Assembly (NCBI GenBank): GCA_937958475.1
Contig: CALFXR010000156.1
Coordinates: 31,449-95,448 of the forward strand
Origin: an uncultured Mesorhizobium sp.
GTDB lineage: Bacteria > Pseudomonadota > Alphaproteobacteria > Rhizobiales > Rhizobiaceae
Direction: 5' to 3'
Length of the DNA: 64,000 nt
Position 1 is the stretch's first letter, and each line of letters begins with the position of its first letter. Below are positions 46,248 to 56,488 of the stretch, piece after piece. The notes beneath the pieces were generated by a model. It had not been told where the DNA came from. It saw only the letters and a program-made list of their open reading frames with translations, and made no database searches. The position numbers were made by a program, and so were the translations under genes.

Positions 46248-47492
46248 TCATCCGAAGAATTTCCGCGCCTTTTCCAGCGCTTCGGCGAGGGCGTCGACCT
46301 CGGCCCTCGTGTTGTACATGGCGAACGACGCACGGCAGGTCGACGTGACGCCGAAGCGTTTCAGCAGCGGCTGGGCACAATGCGTGCCGGCCCGCACGGC
46401 GACGCCGGCGCGGTCGATCACCATCGACACGTCGTGGGCGTGGATGCCCTTCAGTTCGAAGGAGACGATCGCGCCCTTGCCCGGCGCGTCGCCGAAGATG
46501 CGCAGGGAATTGATCGACCGCAGCCGCTCGTGGGCATAGTCCTTCAGATCGGCCTCGTGCGCGGCGATGCGGGCGCGGCCGACGCTATCCATGTAGTCGA
46601 GCGCCGCACCCAGCCCGATCGCCTGGACGATCGGCGGGGTTCCGGCCTCGAAGCGGTGCGGCGGATCGTTGTAGGTGACGGTGTCCTCCGTCACCTCGAC
46701 GATCATTTCGCCGCCGCCCTGGAAGGGACGCATGCGTTCGAGCATCTCGCGCCTGCCGTAGAGCACGCCGATGCCCGACGGCCCGTAGAGCTTGTGGCCC
46801 GTCATGACGAACCAGTCGCAGCCGAGATCCTGCACGTCGATCGGCATGTGCACCGCGCTCTGGCTGCCGTCGACGAGCACCGGGATGCCGCGGGCATGGG
46901 CGATGCGGACGATCTCCTTGATCGGCGTCACCGTGCCCAGCGCATTCGACATCTGCGTGATGGCGACGAGCTTCGTCCGGCCGGTCAGGCGCTTCTCGAA
47001 CTCCTCGAGGTGGAAGGCGCCGAAATCGTCGACGGGCACCCAGACCAGCCTGGCGCCCTGGCGCTCGCGGATGAAGTGCCACGGCACGATGTTGGAGTGA
47101 TGCTCCATGATCGAGAGCACGATCTCGTCGCCTTCGCCGATGTTGGGCATGCCGAAGCCGTAGGCGACCGTGTTGATCGCCGAGGTCGTGTTGCTGGTGA
47201 AGACGATCTCGTCGGTACTTGCGGCGTTGAGGAAGCGGCGAACCGTCTCGCGCGCCTTCTCGTAGGCGTCGGTCGCGGCGTTGGAGAGGAAGTGCAGGCC
47301 GCGATGGACGTTAGCGTATTCCGAGGCGTAGGCGTGCTGGACGGCGTCGAGCACGGCGCGTGGCTTCTGCGCCGAGGCGCCGTTGTCGAGATACACCAGC
47401 GGTTTCCCGTAGACCTCGCGCGAGAGGATCGGGAAGTCGCGGCGGATCGCCTCGACGTCGTAGGCAGCGGCAGTCATTGGGGTCTGATCCAT
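46248..47492 (-). CDS. sufS: Cysteine desulfurase SufS
   Basis: 414 residues, group II desulfurase that takes sulfur from cysteine for Fe-S assembly. The PLP lysine is in MTGHKLYGPSGIGVLYG (near residue 230), the cysteine persulfide is in RAGTHCAQPLLKRFG (near residue 369) and the CoA-like phosphate region is SNTTSAINTVAYGFG. SufS usually needs a SufE or SufU partner; none is beside it. Two starts are possible, 47492 and 47477, neither with a clear ribosome site. The whole gap to sufD is filled by a large hairpin, which may affect its translation. Confidence 0.95.
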   Translation of the reverse strand: MDQTPMTAAAYDVEAIRRDFPILSREVYGKPLVYLDNGASAQKPRAVLDAVQHAYASEYANVHRGLHFLSNAATDAYEKARETVRRFLNAASTDEIVFTSNTTSAINTVAYGFGMPNIGEGDEIVLSIMEHHSNIVPWHFIRERQGARLVWVPVDDFGAFHLEEFEKRLTGRTKLVAITQMSNALGTVTPIKEIVRIAHARGIPVLVDGSQSAVHMPIDVQDLGCDWFVMTGHKLYGPSGIGVLYGRREMLERMRPFQGGGEMIVEVTEDTVTYNDPPHRFEAGTPPIVQAIGLGAALDYMDSVGRARIAAHEADLKDYAHERLRSINSLRIFGDAPGKGAIVSFELKGIHAHDVSMVIDRAGVAVRAGTHCAQPLLKRFGVTSTCRASFAMYNTRAEVDALAEALEKARKFFG

Positions 47493-47502
47493 CTATGTCG
47501 AA

Positions 47503-47569
47503 CGGCAATCGGCAGTCGGCAATCGGCAGTCGAACTACCCGATTGCCGATCGCCGACTGCCGATTGCCG
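47503..47569. repeat. 29-bp near-perfect hairpin built of 7-mer repeats between sufD and sufS
   Basis: The left arm (47503-47531) is two copies of a 14-base unit, itself two 7-mers CGGCAAT and CGGCAGT. The right arm (47541-47569) is its reverse complement with 27 of 29 matches, plus one G-T pair. The loop is about nine bases. It fills the sufD-sufS gap from 4 bases after the sufD stop to 10 bases before the sufS ATG. As RNA it would be an extremely stable stem. It may be an intergenic repeat element rather than a terminator, as no T-run follows. Confidence 0.9.
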
Positions 47570-47573
47570 CTTC

Positions 47574-48842
47574 CTACCCATGTTCCGCGAACCAGGCGTC
47601 GAGCATCGCCTCGAGCGGCTCGACGAGCGCCTCGTCGTCGAGTTCCTCGATCACCTCCGCGACGAACGCCTTCACCAGGAGCCCGCGCGCCGTCTTCTCG
47701 TCGATGCCGCGGGCCATCAGGTAGAAGAGATGGTTGCGGTCGATCTCCGTCACGGTTGCGCCGTGGCCGCAGGCGACGTCGTCGGCGAAGATCTCCAGTT
47801 CCGGCTTCGCCGAGAACTCGCCGTCGTCGGAAAGCAGCAACGTGTTGCATGCCATCTTCGCGTCGGTCTTCTGCGCCACCTGGAAGACGTTGATGCGCCC
47901 CTGGAAGACGCCGCGCGCGCGGCCGGTGACGACGTTGCGCACGACCTCCGTGGAAACCGTCGCCGGAACCGCGTGGTCGAGCACCATGGTGACGTCGGTG
48001 TGGCTGTCGCCGGCGAGCAGGTTGACGCCGCGCAGCGTGAAGGACGAGCCCTCGCCCGCGGCAACGACGCGGATTTCCTGGCGCACCAGCTTTCCGCCGG
48101 TGTTGAGGAAGAAGAGGGTGAGTTTCGAATCCTTGCCCAGTCGTGCGTTGAACTGGCCGAGATGAGTGGCATCCTCCGGCTGGTCCTGGACGATCAGCCA
48201 GCGCACCTCCGCACCTTCGCCGATGTCGAGATGGCTGATCGACGAGACCAGCGCCGCGCCGGATCCGGTCTGCCGCTCGACCAGCGTCACCTTGGCGCCG
48301 TCGCCGACCCGCACCGGCAGGCGCACATGGGTCTGGCCGCCGGCCTGGACGTTCTGCACCTCGATCGGCGCTTCCGGCGCGGCGCCGGCCGCGACGTCGA
48401 GGAAGTAGCCGTCTGCCGCAAAGGCGGCATTGATGGCGCCGACGGCGTCGTCGTCGCCCTGCGCCTCGAGGGCCGCGGCGAAGCTGCCGTCGAGCAGCAT
48501 CTCCTCGAGCCGGCGCACGGTGACCCCGGAGAACGCCGCCGGCGCCCGGGCAGAAACCCCGTTGAGGATGGAAAGGACCGTCGACCCGGCGACCAGCGGT
48601 GCGATCACCGCCGCCACCGCCGTCGGATCGTGCGGTGGAACCTTCGCCAGCAGGCGGCGGAAGTCCGTATAGTGCCAGGACTCGATGCGGCGCGTCGGCA
48701 AGCCCGCCTTGATCGCCTCGATCGCTGCGTCGCGCCTGAGCATGACCGAGGGGTCGCCGGGGAGCGAGGCGACGCGCTCGGCGAACGCCTCAACAAGGGC
48801 GTTCTCGGCCGGGGTTCTCTGCGGCTGGACCGAAACGTTCAT
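47574..48842 (-). CDS. sufD: Fe-S cluster assembly scaffold subunit SufD
   Basis: 422 residues. SufD pairs with SufB and the ATPase SufC in the SufBC(2)D scaffold. The N-terminal helical part (ESWHYTDFRRLLAKVPP) leads to the right-handed beta-helix core with RQEIRVVAAGEG, NTLLLSDDGEFSAKPELEIFADDV and the ACGHGATV stretch with the conserved C-x-H that marks SufD, and it ends in the family helix. ATG at 48842 (MNVSV) is seven bases from the sufC stop. The sequence is normal in length. Confidence 0.96.
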   Translation of the reverse strand: MNVSVQPQRTPAENALVEAFAERVASLPGDPSVMLRRDAAIEAIKAGLPTRRIESWHYTDFRRLLAKVPPHDPTAVAAVIAPLVAGSTVLSILNGVSARAPAAFSGVTVRRLEEMLLDGSFAAALEAQGDDDAVGAINAAFAADGYFLDVAAGAAPEAPIEVQNVQAGGQTHVRLPVRVGDGAKVTLVERQTGSGAALVSSISHLDIGEGAEVRWLIVQDQPEDATHLGQFNARLGKDSKLTLFFLNTGGKLVRQEIRVVAAGEGSSFTLRGVNLLAGDSHTDVTMVLDHAVPATVSTEVVRNVVTGRARGVFQGRINVFQVAQKTDAKMACNTLLLSDDGEFSAKPELEIFADDVACGHGATVTEIDRNHLFYLMARGIDEKTARGLLVKAFVAEVIEELDDEALVEPLEAMLDAWFAEHG

Positions 48843-48849
48843 GGCAGAC

Positions 48850-49605
48850 CTACGCCGCTTCGGCGATGAAGCCGGCATAACCGTGCTTCTCGAGTTCGAG
48901 CGCCAGGCTCTTGTCGCCCGACTTGATGACCTGGCCCTTGTAGAGGACGTGGACGGTGTCCGGGACGATGAAGTCGAGCAGTCGCTGGTAGTGCGTGATG
49001 ACCACCACGGAGCGGTCGGGCGCGCGCAGCGAATTGACGCCGTCGGCGACGATCTTCAGCGCATCGATGTCGAGGCCGGAATCGGTCTCGTCGAGCACGC
49101 AGAGTTTTGGCTCGAGCAGCTTCATCTGCAGGATCTCGGCGCGCTTCTTCTCGCCGCCGGAGAAGCCGACGTTGAGCGGGCGCTTCAGCATCGCCATGTC
49201 CATGCTGAGCGAGCCGGCCGCCTGCTTCACGCGCTTGAGGAAGTCAGGGATCTTGAGCGGCTCCTCGCCGCGCGCCTTGCGCTGCGCGTTCAAGGCCGTC
49301 TTGAGGAATTCCATCGTCGCCACGCCCGGTATCTCCATCGGATACTGGAAAGCGAGGAAGATGCCGGCGGCAGCGCGCTCGGCCGGGTCCATCTCGAGGA
49401 TCGAGTGGCCGTTGTAGAGGATGTCGCCCTCGGTCACCTCATAGTCCTCGCGGCCGGCGAGCACGTATGACAGCGTCGACTTGCCTGACCCGTTGGGACC
49501 CATGATGGCGGCGACCTCGCCGTCCCTGACGGTCAGGTTCAGGCCGCGGATGATCTCGGTGCCGTCATCGGCAATGCGGGCGTGGAGGTTTCTGATCTCA
49601 AGCAT
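48850..49605 (-). CDS. sufC: Fe-S cluster assembly ATPase SufC
   Basis: 251 residues, an ABC-type ATPase that drives shape change of SufBC(2)D. Walker A is GPNGSGKSTLSYVLAG (near residue 37), the signature region is NVGFSGGEKKRAEILQM, and Walker B is CVLDETDSGLDIDALK followed by a VVVITHYQRLLDF switch histidine. All are intact. It follows sufB after about 70 bases and precedes sufD after seven. Confidence 0.97.
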   Translation of the reverse strand: MLEIRNLHARIADDGTEIIRGLNLTVRDGEVAAIMGPNGSGKSTLSYVLAGREDYEVTEGDILYNGHSILEMDPAERAAAGIFLAFQYPMEIPGVATMEFLKTALNAQRKARGEEPLKIPDFLKRVKQAAGSLSMDMAMLKRPLNVGFSGGEKKRAEILQMKLLEPKLCVLDETDSGLDIDALKIVADGVNSLRAPDRSVVVITHYQRLLDFIVPDTVHVLYKGQVIKSGDKSLALELEKHGYAGFIAEAA

Positions 49606-49676
49606 TTTTCCGGTCTTTCACGAATTCATCTTTTTTTGTCATTCCGGGGGGCGTCCGTCATACCGGTTCCCGCCCA

Positions 49677-51200
<1,524 letters not shown>

Positions 51201-51217
51201 CGGCGTTCTCCATCCAT

Positions 51218-51236
51218 GCAGGGTTCAAGGCCCTGC
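51218..51236. repeat. Short hairpin in the leader of sufB
   Basis: GCAGGG at 51218-51223 pairs with CCCTGC at 51231-51236 around a seven-base loop, just upstream of the sufB ribosome site. On the plus strand it is followed by CGTTTTC. Its role is unclear; it may stabilise the 5' end of a processed sufB message. Confidence 0.45.
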
Positions 51237-51371
51237 CGTTTTCAAACTATGGCACCGCGGAGCGGCGTAAGTCGCATATAGTGCGTTCCCACCGGGAATT
51301 CACCCGGAAAAGCCCACACGGCGGGCCGGAATGCGTCATTCAGGCGTCCGTTACGGCCGCCACCCGCCTTT

Positions 51372-52532
51372 TCAGGCGGCTTTCGTCCTTTCCCGGCGCG
51401 CCAGCAGACCCGCCAGCGCCTGTTCGAACAACTCCAGATCCTGTTCGCTCGTCGCGTGTCCGATGGAGACGCGCAGCGCGCCGGCCGTCTCACCGCGCCC
51501 CATCGCCTTCAGCACGTGGCTCGGCCCGACCTTGCCCGACGAGCAGGCGGAGCCGGCCGAGAGCGCCACGCCGGCGAGGTCGAAGGCGATCTGCGCCGTC
51601 TCGGCCTTCACGCCCGGCAGCGCGAAGAATGTCGTGTTGACAAGGCGCGGCGCGGCGCGGCCGAAGATCTCGGCATTCGCTTCGTGCCCGAGCAGCGTCG
51701 CCTCGAAGCGGTCGCGCATCTCGGCGATCGCGGCAACGCCGGCGAGTCCCTCGCGCGCTGCACGGGCCGCCGCGCCGAAACCGGCGATTGCCGCCACGTT
51801 CTCCGTCCCGGCGCGGTGTCCGCGCTCCTGGCCGCCGCCGCGGACGAGCGGCGCGGGCATCATCAGGTCGGATGCGGCAACGATCGCGCCGACGCCCTTC
51901 GGGCCGCCGATCTTGTGTGACGACAAAATGAAATAGTCGACGCAAGTATCTGTCATATCGAGCATAATGCGTCCGGCAGCCTGGACCGCGTCGATGACAG
52001 AGATGCCGCCCGCCGCCTTCGTCGCCGCTGCTATGGCCGATACCGGCTGGACGACGCCGGTCTCGTTGTTGGCCGCATGCATGGCGACGATCGCGATGCC
52101 CGAAGCGCGGTCGTGCGCGGCGAGCCGCGCCTTCAGGACGTCGAGGTCGACGAGACCGTCGCCGTCGACCGGAATGACCTCGATCTCGGCCGGCGGGAAA
52201 TGCCCGCCGCACAGGATACACGGGTGGTCGGCCGCCGAAACGTAGAGGCGCGATGCGCGCACGGCGCCGCGGCCCATGCGCCAGTCGGGCGTGAGCAGCG
52301 TCGAGGCCGCCTCGGTGGCGCCGGAGGTGAAGAAGACGTTCGCCGCGGCGGCGCCGACGAGTGCCGCGACCTCGCGCCGCGCCTCCTCGACGAGACGCCG
52401 CGCTGCGCGGCCTTCGGCATGGACCGAGGATGGATTGCCGACGATGTCGAGCGCCTCGACCATGGCGGCGCGAGCACTCTCCCGGAGGGGAGCGCAGGCG
52501 TTATAGTCGAGATAGGCGCGCTTGCCGGCCAT
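51372..52532 (-). CDS. Cysteine desulfurase (NifS/IscS type), first gene of the SUF operon
   Basis: 386 residues, class I desulfurase, distinct from the SufS later in the same operon. The start AYLDYNACAPLRESARAAMVE is typical, the PLP lysine is in ILSSHKIGGPKGVGAIV (near residue 200), and the active cysteine is in ALSAGSACSSGKVGPSHV (near residue 320). Its place just before sufB is standard in rhizobia. It gives the operon two sulfur donors. The Irr-type iron box lies 110 bases upstream of its ATG. Confidence 0.94.
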   Translation of the reverse strand: MAGKRAYLDYNACAPLRESARAAMVEALDIVGNPSSVHAEGRAARRLVEEARREVAALVGAAAANVFFTSGATEAASTLLTPDWRMGRGAVRASRLYVSAADHPCILCGGHFPPAEIEVIPVDGDGLVDLDVLKARLAAHDRASGIAIVAMHAANNETGVVQPVSAIAAATKAAGGISVIDAVQAAGRIMLDMTDTCVDYFILSSHKIGGPKGVGAIVAASDLMMPAPLVRGGGQERGHRAGTENVAAIAGFGAAARAAREGLAGVAAIAEMRDRFEATLLGHEANAEIFGRAAPRLVNTTFFALPGVKAETAQIAFDLAGVALSAGSACSSGKVGPSHVLKAMGRGETAGALRVSIGHATSEQDLELFEQALAGLLARRERTKAA

Positions 52533-52641
52533 GGTCCTGTCATATTCCGCCTGCCAGCCACCGGCCGGAAAGCGTTATTTCCTTGAAAGTTCGAAACAAG
52601 CCATCCTATCTACCGGGCAACCGGACGGATGGTCGTTCCTG

Positions 52642-52658
52642 TTTTGAATTATTCTAAA
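52642..52658. promoter_or_regulatory. Irr-type iron control box upstream of the SUF operon
   Basis: TTTTGAATTATTCTAAA is a near-perfect match to the rhizobial Irr/iron-control element, which I recall as TTTAGAAT-N-ATTCTAAA; only one base differs. It is in the 221-base divergent space between the SUF operon (minus) and a hydrolase (plus). Irr is an iron/haem-responsive regulator, and Fe-S genes are known targets. I could not verify by search. Confidence 0.6.
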
Positions 52659-52753
52659 CTAGCTTCTATGGAGCCCCGTCCGCGGCGTCAAGCGCTGACG
52701 GGCCGGAGGCTCCAAGGTGGCGTTGCGCAGCAGTTGCTGCAAGTGGAGTTGAC

Positions 52754-53428
52754 ATGCCCGAGGTCATTTTTACAGGTCCCGCAGGACGGTTGGAAGGCCG
52801 CTATCAGCCGTCGAGCGAGAAGAATGCGCCGATCGCCCTCATCCTGCACCCGCATCCGCAGTTCGGCGGGACGATGAACAACAAGATCGTCTATGACCTC
52901 TTCTACATGTTCCAGAAGCGCGATTTCACCACGCTGCGCTTCAACTTCCGCGGCATCGGCCGCAGCCAGGGCGAGTTCGACCACGGAACGGGCGAGCTTT
53001 CCGACGCCGCCGCCGCGCTCGACTGGGTGCAGTCGCTGCATCCCGACTCGAAGAGCTGCTGGGTCGCCGGCTATTCCTTCGGCGCCTGGATCGGCATGCA
53101 GCTTCTGATGCGCCGGCCCGAGATCGAAGGCTTCATCTCGGTTGCCCCGCAGCCGAACACCTATGACTTCTCCTTTTTGGCGCCGTGCCCGTCGTCGGGC
53201 CTCATCATCCATGGCGACAGCGACAAGGTGGCGCCGCCCAAGGACGTCCAGGGACTGGTCGACAAGCTGCACACGCAGAAGGGCATCACCATCACGCAGC
53301 GGACGATTCCCGGGGCGAATCACTTCTTCGCCAGCCATGCCGAGACGCTCATCGAGGAATGCACGGACTATCTCGACCGGCGCCTGGCCGGCGAGTTGTC
53401 CGATCCGCGCCCCAAGCGCCTGCGCTGA
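52754..53428 (+). CDS. Small alpha/beta hydrolase
   Basis: 224 residues, serine hydrolase of the COG2945-like kind. The first strands include ALILHPHPQFGGTMNNKI (oxyanion region), the nucleophile box is VAGYSFGAWIGMQLL (serine near residue 118), and the acid and histidine are in IIHGDSDKVAPP and PGANHFFASH. No signal peptide, so it is cytoplasmic. Function unknown. A hairpin follows in the gap to the DUF1508 gene. It is a typical short single-domain member. Confidence 0.85.
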   Translation: MPEVIFTGPAGRLEGRYQPSSEKNAPIALILHPHPQFGGTMNNKIVYDLFYMFQKRDFTTLRFNFRGIGRSQGEFDHGTGELSDAAAALDWVQSLHPDSKSCWVAGYSFGAWIGMQLLMRRPEIEGFISVAPQPNTYDFSFLAPCPSSGLIIHGDSDKVAPPKDVQGLVDKLHTQKGITITQRTIPGANHFFASHAETLIEECTDYLDRRLAGELSDPRPKRLR

Positions 53429-53460
53429 CCGGCGAAAATCCCGCCTTCCAGCGGTTTCGA

Positions 53461-53490
53461 CCTGTCACCGGCTAATGTCCGGTCGACAGG
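53461..53490. repeat. Eleven-pair hairpin upstream of the DUF1508 gene
   Basis: CCTGTC-ACCGG (53461-53471) pairs with CCGGT-C-GACAGG (53479-53490), with one bulged C and a seven-base loop. It lies 61 bases before the DUF1508 gene's ATG and after the hydrolase stop. No T-run, so it is not a standard terminator. Confidence 0.6.
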
Positions 53491-53550
53491 GTGAAGACTT
53501 CGTGGCACGTTTTGCGCGCAGTTTTTTCGTCGCAAACGGGGGAATGCCAC

Positions 53551-53871
53551 ATGTACAAGTTCGAAGTGTACAAGGACAAGAAAGGCGAGTTCCGCTTCCG
53601 CTTCCGCGCCAGGAACGGCGAGCCGATGTTCGCGTCGGAAGGCTACAAGAGCAAGGCCTCGGCGACCAAGGCGATCGAATCCATCAAGAAGAACGCGCCC
53701 GGCGCCGAGACGGTCGACATGACGGCCGCGCCGAAGCCGGCAGCCGCGGCAAAGCCTGCAGCAAAGGCAGCCGCCAAGCCTGCCGCCGCCGCAAGCGCCG
53801 ATGCCGCCGCCAAGCCGGCGGCAAAAGCCAAGGCGGCGCCTAAGGCGAAGGCGCCTGCCGCGGCCAAGTAG
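53551..53871 (+). CDS. DUF1508 (YegP-like) protein with a histone-H1-like tail
   Basis: 106 residues. Residues 1-50 are one DUF1508/YegP domain (YKFEVYKDKKGEFRFRFRAR, then SEGYKSKASATKAIESIKKN), a fold of unknown function found in small bacterial proteins. The last 50 residues are almost only A, K and P (AKPAAKAAAKPAA-like), a composition shared with histone H1-like and DNA-binding tails. The single-domain form plus such a tail suggests nucleic-acid binding, but this is inference. A good terminator follows. Confidence 0.82.
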   Translation: MYKFEVYKDKKGEFRFRFRARNGEPMFASEGYKSKASATKAIESIKKNAPGAETVDMTAAPKPAAAAKPAAKAAAKPAAAASADAAAKPAAKAKAAPKAKAPAAAK

Positions 53872-53891
53872 TCGTACCGATACGGTCCATG

Positions 53892-53930
53892 ACGCCCCGG
53901 ACGCTGCGGCGGCCCGGGGGCGTTTTCTAT
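53892..53930 (+). terminator. Rho-independent terminator after the DUF1508 gene
   Basis: ACGCCCC at 53892-53898 pairs with GGGGCGT at 53917-53923, followed by TTTCTATTTC. It overlaps the end of the convergent anmK gene, so it separates the two. Confidence 0.75.
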
Positions 53931-55060
53931 TTCAAGGTGGCCGCAGGCCGGACGAGCACGCCGCCGCTGACCGGCGTCCGGCACCCCGTGGTGGTCGGGA
54001 ACGTCAGGGGCAGCCTCTTCAGCGAGCGCACGGCGAGATAGGCCCAGGCTTCCGCTTCCATCGCGTCGCCGTCGAAGCCGGCGTCTTCCGCGAGGATCAC
54101 CGCCGCGCCGCGCGTGGCCGCCCCCTCGCGCAGGTCGGCGAGGATATGCGGGTTCTTGCGCCCGCCGCCGCAGACGATCCACAATCCGGGAAAATCCGCC
54201 TGCCCTTCCGCCGACTTGAGAATCGCTTCGGCCGAGACCGCAGCGAGCGTGCGTGCGCCATCGGCGAGATCGAGCCCTGCGGCAAGATCGAGCGTGAAAT
54301 CGCCGCGGTCGAGCGATTTCGGCCCGGCGCGCTCGAAGAACGGATTGGCAAGATAGGCGTCGACGACGCGCCCGATGACCCCGCCCTCGCTGGCGATGGC
54401 GCCGTCGGCGTCGAAGGGCACGCCGCCCTCGCGCGCGACCCACTGATCGATCAGCGTGTTGCCGGGGCCGCTGTCGAAGGCGACCGGGTCGGCGTCGCGG
54501 TCGACGAAGGTCACGTTGGAGATGCCGCCGATGTTGACGAAGGCGATCGGCCAGCGGCCGGCGAATTCGGCGGGCAGCGACCGGGCGAGCGCAGCGTGAT
54601 AGGCCGGCACCAGCGGAGCTCCCTGGCCGCCGGCCGCCATGTCGGCGGCGCGCATGTCGTAGACCACGGGAAGCCCGGTCCGCTCGGCGAGCAGCGGACC
54701 GTCGCCGAGCTGGACGGTGAGGCCGGCCTGCGGCCGGTGCAGCACGGTCTGGCCGTGAAAGCCGATCAGCTCGGGTTGGAACGTCTTCAGCGACGGAAGG
54801 AAGCGCGCCACCGCCTCGGCGTGGCGCAGGGTGATGTCACGTTCCAGGGCGCCGAGATCGCCCGGTCGCTCGGCGCGCTCGCGGATCGCCCTCGCCTCTT
54901 CGAGGCCCGCCTCGATGCGCCGTCGAAAGGATGCCTCGTAGGGCACGAACAGCGACGGCCCGCGGCGCACGATCGCGTCGCCGTCCGTCAACAGCACGGC
55001 GAGGTCGATGCCGTCCATCGAGGTGCCGCTCATCAGCCCGATCGCGCAGCTGATCATCAT
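53927..55060 (-). CDS. anmK: Anhydro-N-acetylmuramic acid kinase
   Basis: 377 residues. AnmK phosphorylates and opens 1,6-anhydro-MurNAc in cell-wall recycling. The GLMSGTSMDGIDLAV motif at the N-terminus, GHGQTVLH-like LIGFHGQTVLHRP, the NIGGISNVTF strand and DSGPGNTLIDQW are all family signatures. The start could be 55060 or 55057 (two methionines). It diverges from tyrS with about 100 bases between, which is the usual rhizobial arrangement. Confidence 0.95.
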   Translation of the reverse strand: MMISCAIGLMSGTSMDGIDLAVLLTDGDAIVRRGPSLFVPYEASFRRRIEAGLEEARAIRERAERPGDLGALERDITLRHAEAVARFLPSLKTFQPELIGFHGQTVLHRPQAGLTVQLGDGPLLAERTGLPVVYDMRAADMAAGGQGAPLVPAYHAALARSLPAEFAGRWPIAFVNIGGISNVTFVDRDADPVAFDSGPGNTLIDQWVAREGGVPFDADGAIASEGGVIGRVVDAYLANPFFERAGPKSLDRGDFTLDLAAGLDLADGARTLAAVSAEAILKSAEGQADFPGLWIVCGGGRKNPHILADLREGAATRGAAVILAEDAGFDGDAMEAEAWAYLAVRSLKRLPLTFPTTTGCRTPVSGGVLVRPAATLK

Positions 55061-55166
55061 TCGCGCCCCGTCGTCCTTGTGATTCTGGTCGGCGCGATGC
55101 TAAAGGCGCGCATCGCGAATGGCCACGGCAGCGGCGTCGGTCATCGCCTATCGAAAGCTCCGAGCC

Positions 55167-56420
55167 ATGCCCCGTTTCAAGTCCGATTTCCTGCGCATCC
55201 TGTCCGAGCGCGGCTTCATCCATCAGATCTCCGACGAAGCCGGCCTCGACGAGATCTTCGCCAAGGAGATCGTGACCGCCTATATCGGCTTCGACGCAAC
55301 GGCGAAGAGCCTGCACGCCGGGTCGCTGATCCAGATCATGATGCTGCATTGGATGCAGAAGACCGGCCACCGGCCGATCGCCCTGATGGGCGGAGGCACC
55401 TCGATGATCGGCGATCCGTCCTTCAAGGACGAGGCGCGCAAGCTGCTGACGCCGGAGAGCATCGAAGACAATCTCGCCGGCATCCGCCGGAACTTCTCCA
55501 ACTACCTGACCTTCGGCGACGGCACGCGGGACGCGCTGATGGTCAACAACGCCGACTGGCTGATGTCGATCAACTACGTCGAGTTCCTGCGCGACGTCGG
55601 CCGGCATTTCTCGGTCAACCGCATGCTGTCCTTCGACAGCGTCAAGCTCAGGCTCGACCGCGAGCAGAGCCTGTCCTTCCTCGAATTCAACTACATGATC
55701 CTGCAGGCCTACGACTTCGTCGAGCTGAGCAGGCGCACCGGCTGCCGGTTGCAGATGGGCGGCTCCGACCAGTGGGGCAACATCGTCAACGGCATCGATC
55801 TCGGCCACAGGATGGGTACGCCCCAGCTCTTCGCGCTGACGACGCCGCTGCTCACCACCTCGTCGGGCGCCAAGATGGGCAAGACCGCCTCGGGCGCGGT
55901 GTGGCTCTCCCCCGAAATGATGAGCCCCTACGATTTCTGGCAGTACTGGCGCAACACCGAGGACAACGACGTCGGCCGCTTCCTCAAGCTCTATACGACG
56001 ATGCCGATGGACGAGGTCGCCCGGCTGGAAGCGCTGGGCGGCGCCGAGATCAACGACGCCAAGAAGGTGCTGGCGACCGAGGTGACCGCGATGCTGCACG
56101 GCCGCGCCGCGGCCGACGAAGCCGCGGAGACCGCGCGCAAGACCTTCGAGGAAGGCGCGCTCGCCGAGACGCTGCCGACCGTCGAGGTCGGCAGGGCGGA
56201 ACTCGAGGCCGGCATCGGCCTGCTGGCGCTGATGGTGCGCGCCGCCCTCGCGGCGTCCAACGGCGAGGCGCGGCGCCATGTCCAGGGCGGCGCCGTGCGG
56301 ATCAACGACCAGGCCGTGACGGACGACCGGCGCGTGGTGACGCCCGGCGACCTGACCGCGGAAGGCGTCGCCAAGATTTCCGTCGGCAAGAAGAAGCACA
56401 TTCTCGTCCGCCCGGCCTGA
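55167..56420 (+). CDS. tyrS: Tyrosyl-tRNA synthetase
   Basis: 417 residues, class I synthetase. The HIGH-like motif is KSLHAGSLIQI (near residue 49), tyrosine and ATP binding involve GGSDQWGNIVNGIDL, and the KMSKS-like loop is SSGAKMGKTASG (near residue 235). A C-terminal S4 RNA-binding domain (RRHVQGGAVRINDQAVTDD) ends the protein. ATG at 55167 (MPRFKSDFL) matches relatives; a start at 55119 would add 16 residues. Confidence 0.96.
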   Translation: MPRFKSDFLRILSERGFIHQISDEAGLDEIFAKEIVTAYIGFDATAKSLHAGSLIQIMMLHWMQKTGHRPIALMGGGTSMIGDPSFKDEARKLLTPESIEDNLAGIRRNFSNYLTFGDGTRDALMVNNADWLMSINYVEFLRDVGRHFSVNRMLSFDSVKLRLDREQSLSFLEFNYMILQAYDFVELSRRTGCRLQMGGSDQWGNIVNGIDLGHRMGTPQLFALTTPLLTTSSGAKMGKTASGAVWLSPEMMSPYDFWQYWRNTEDNDVGRFLKLYTTMPMDEVARLEALGGAEINDAKKVLATEVTAMLHGRAAADEAAETARKTFEEGALAETLPTVEVGRAELEAGIGLLALMVRAALAASNGEARRHVQGGAVRINDQAVTDDRRVVTPGDLTAEGVAKISVGKKKHILVRPA

Positions 56421-56488
56421 TCCCCGGCCCGATCCCGGTCAGGGTCCGGTGGCCCGGGTTCCTCGCCGGCGTGCGCCCGGGCCGCTCG

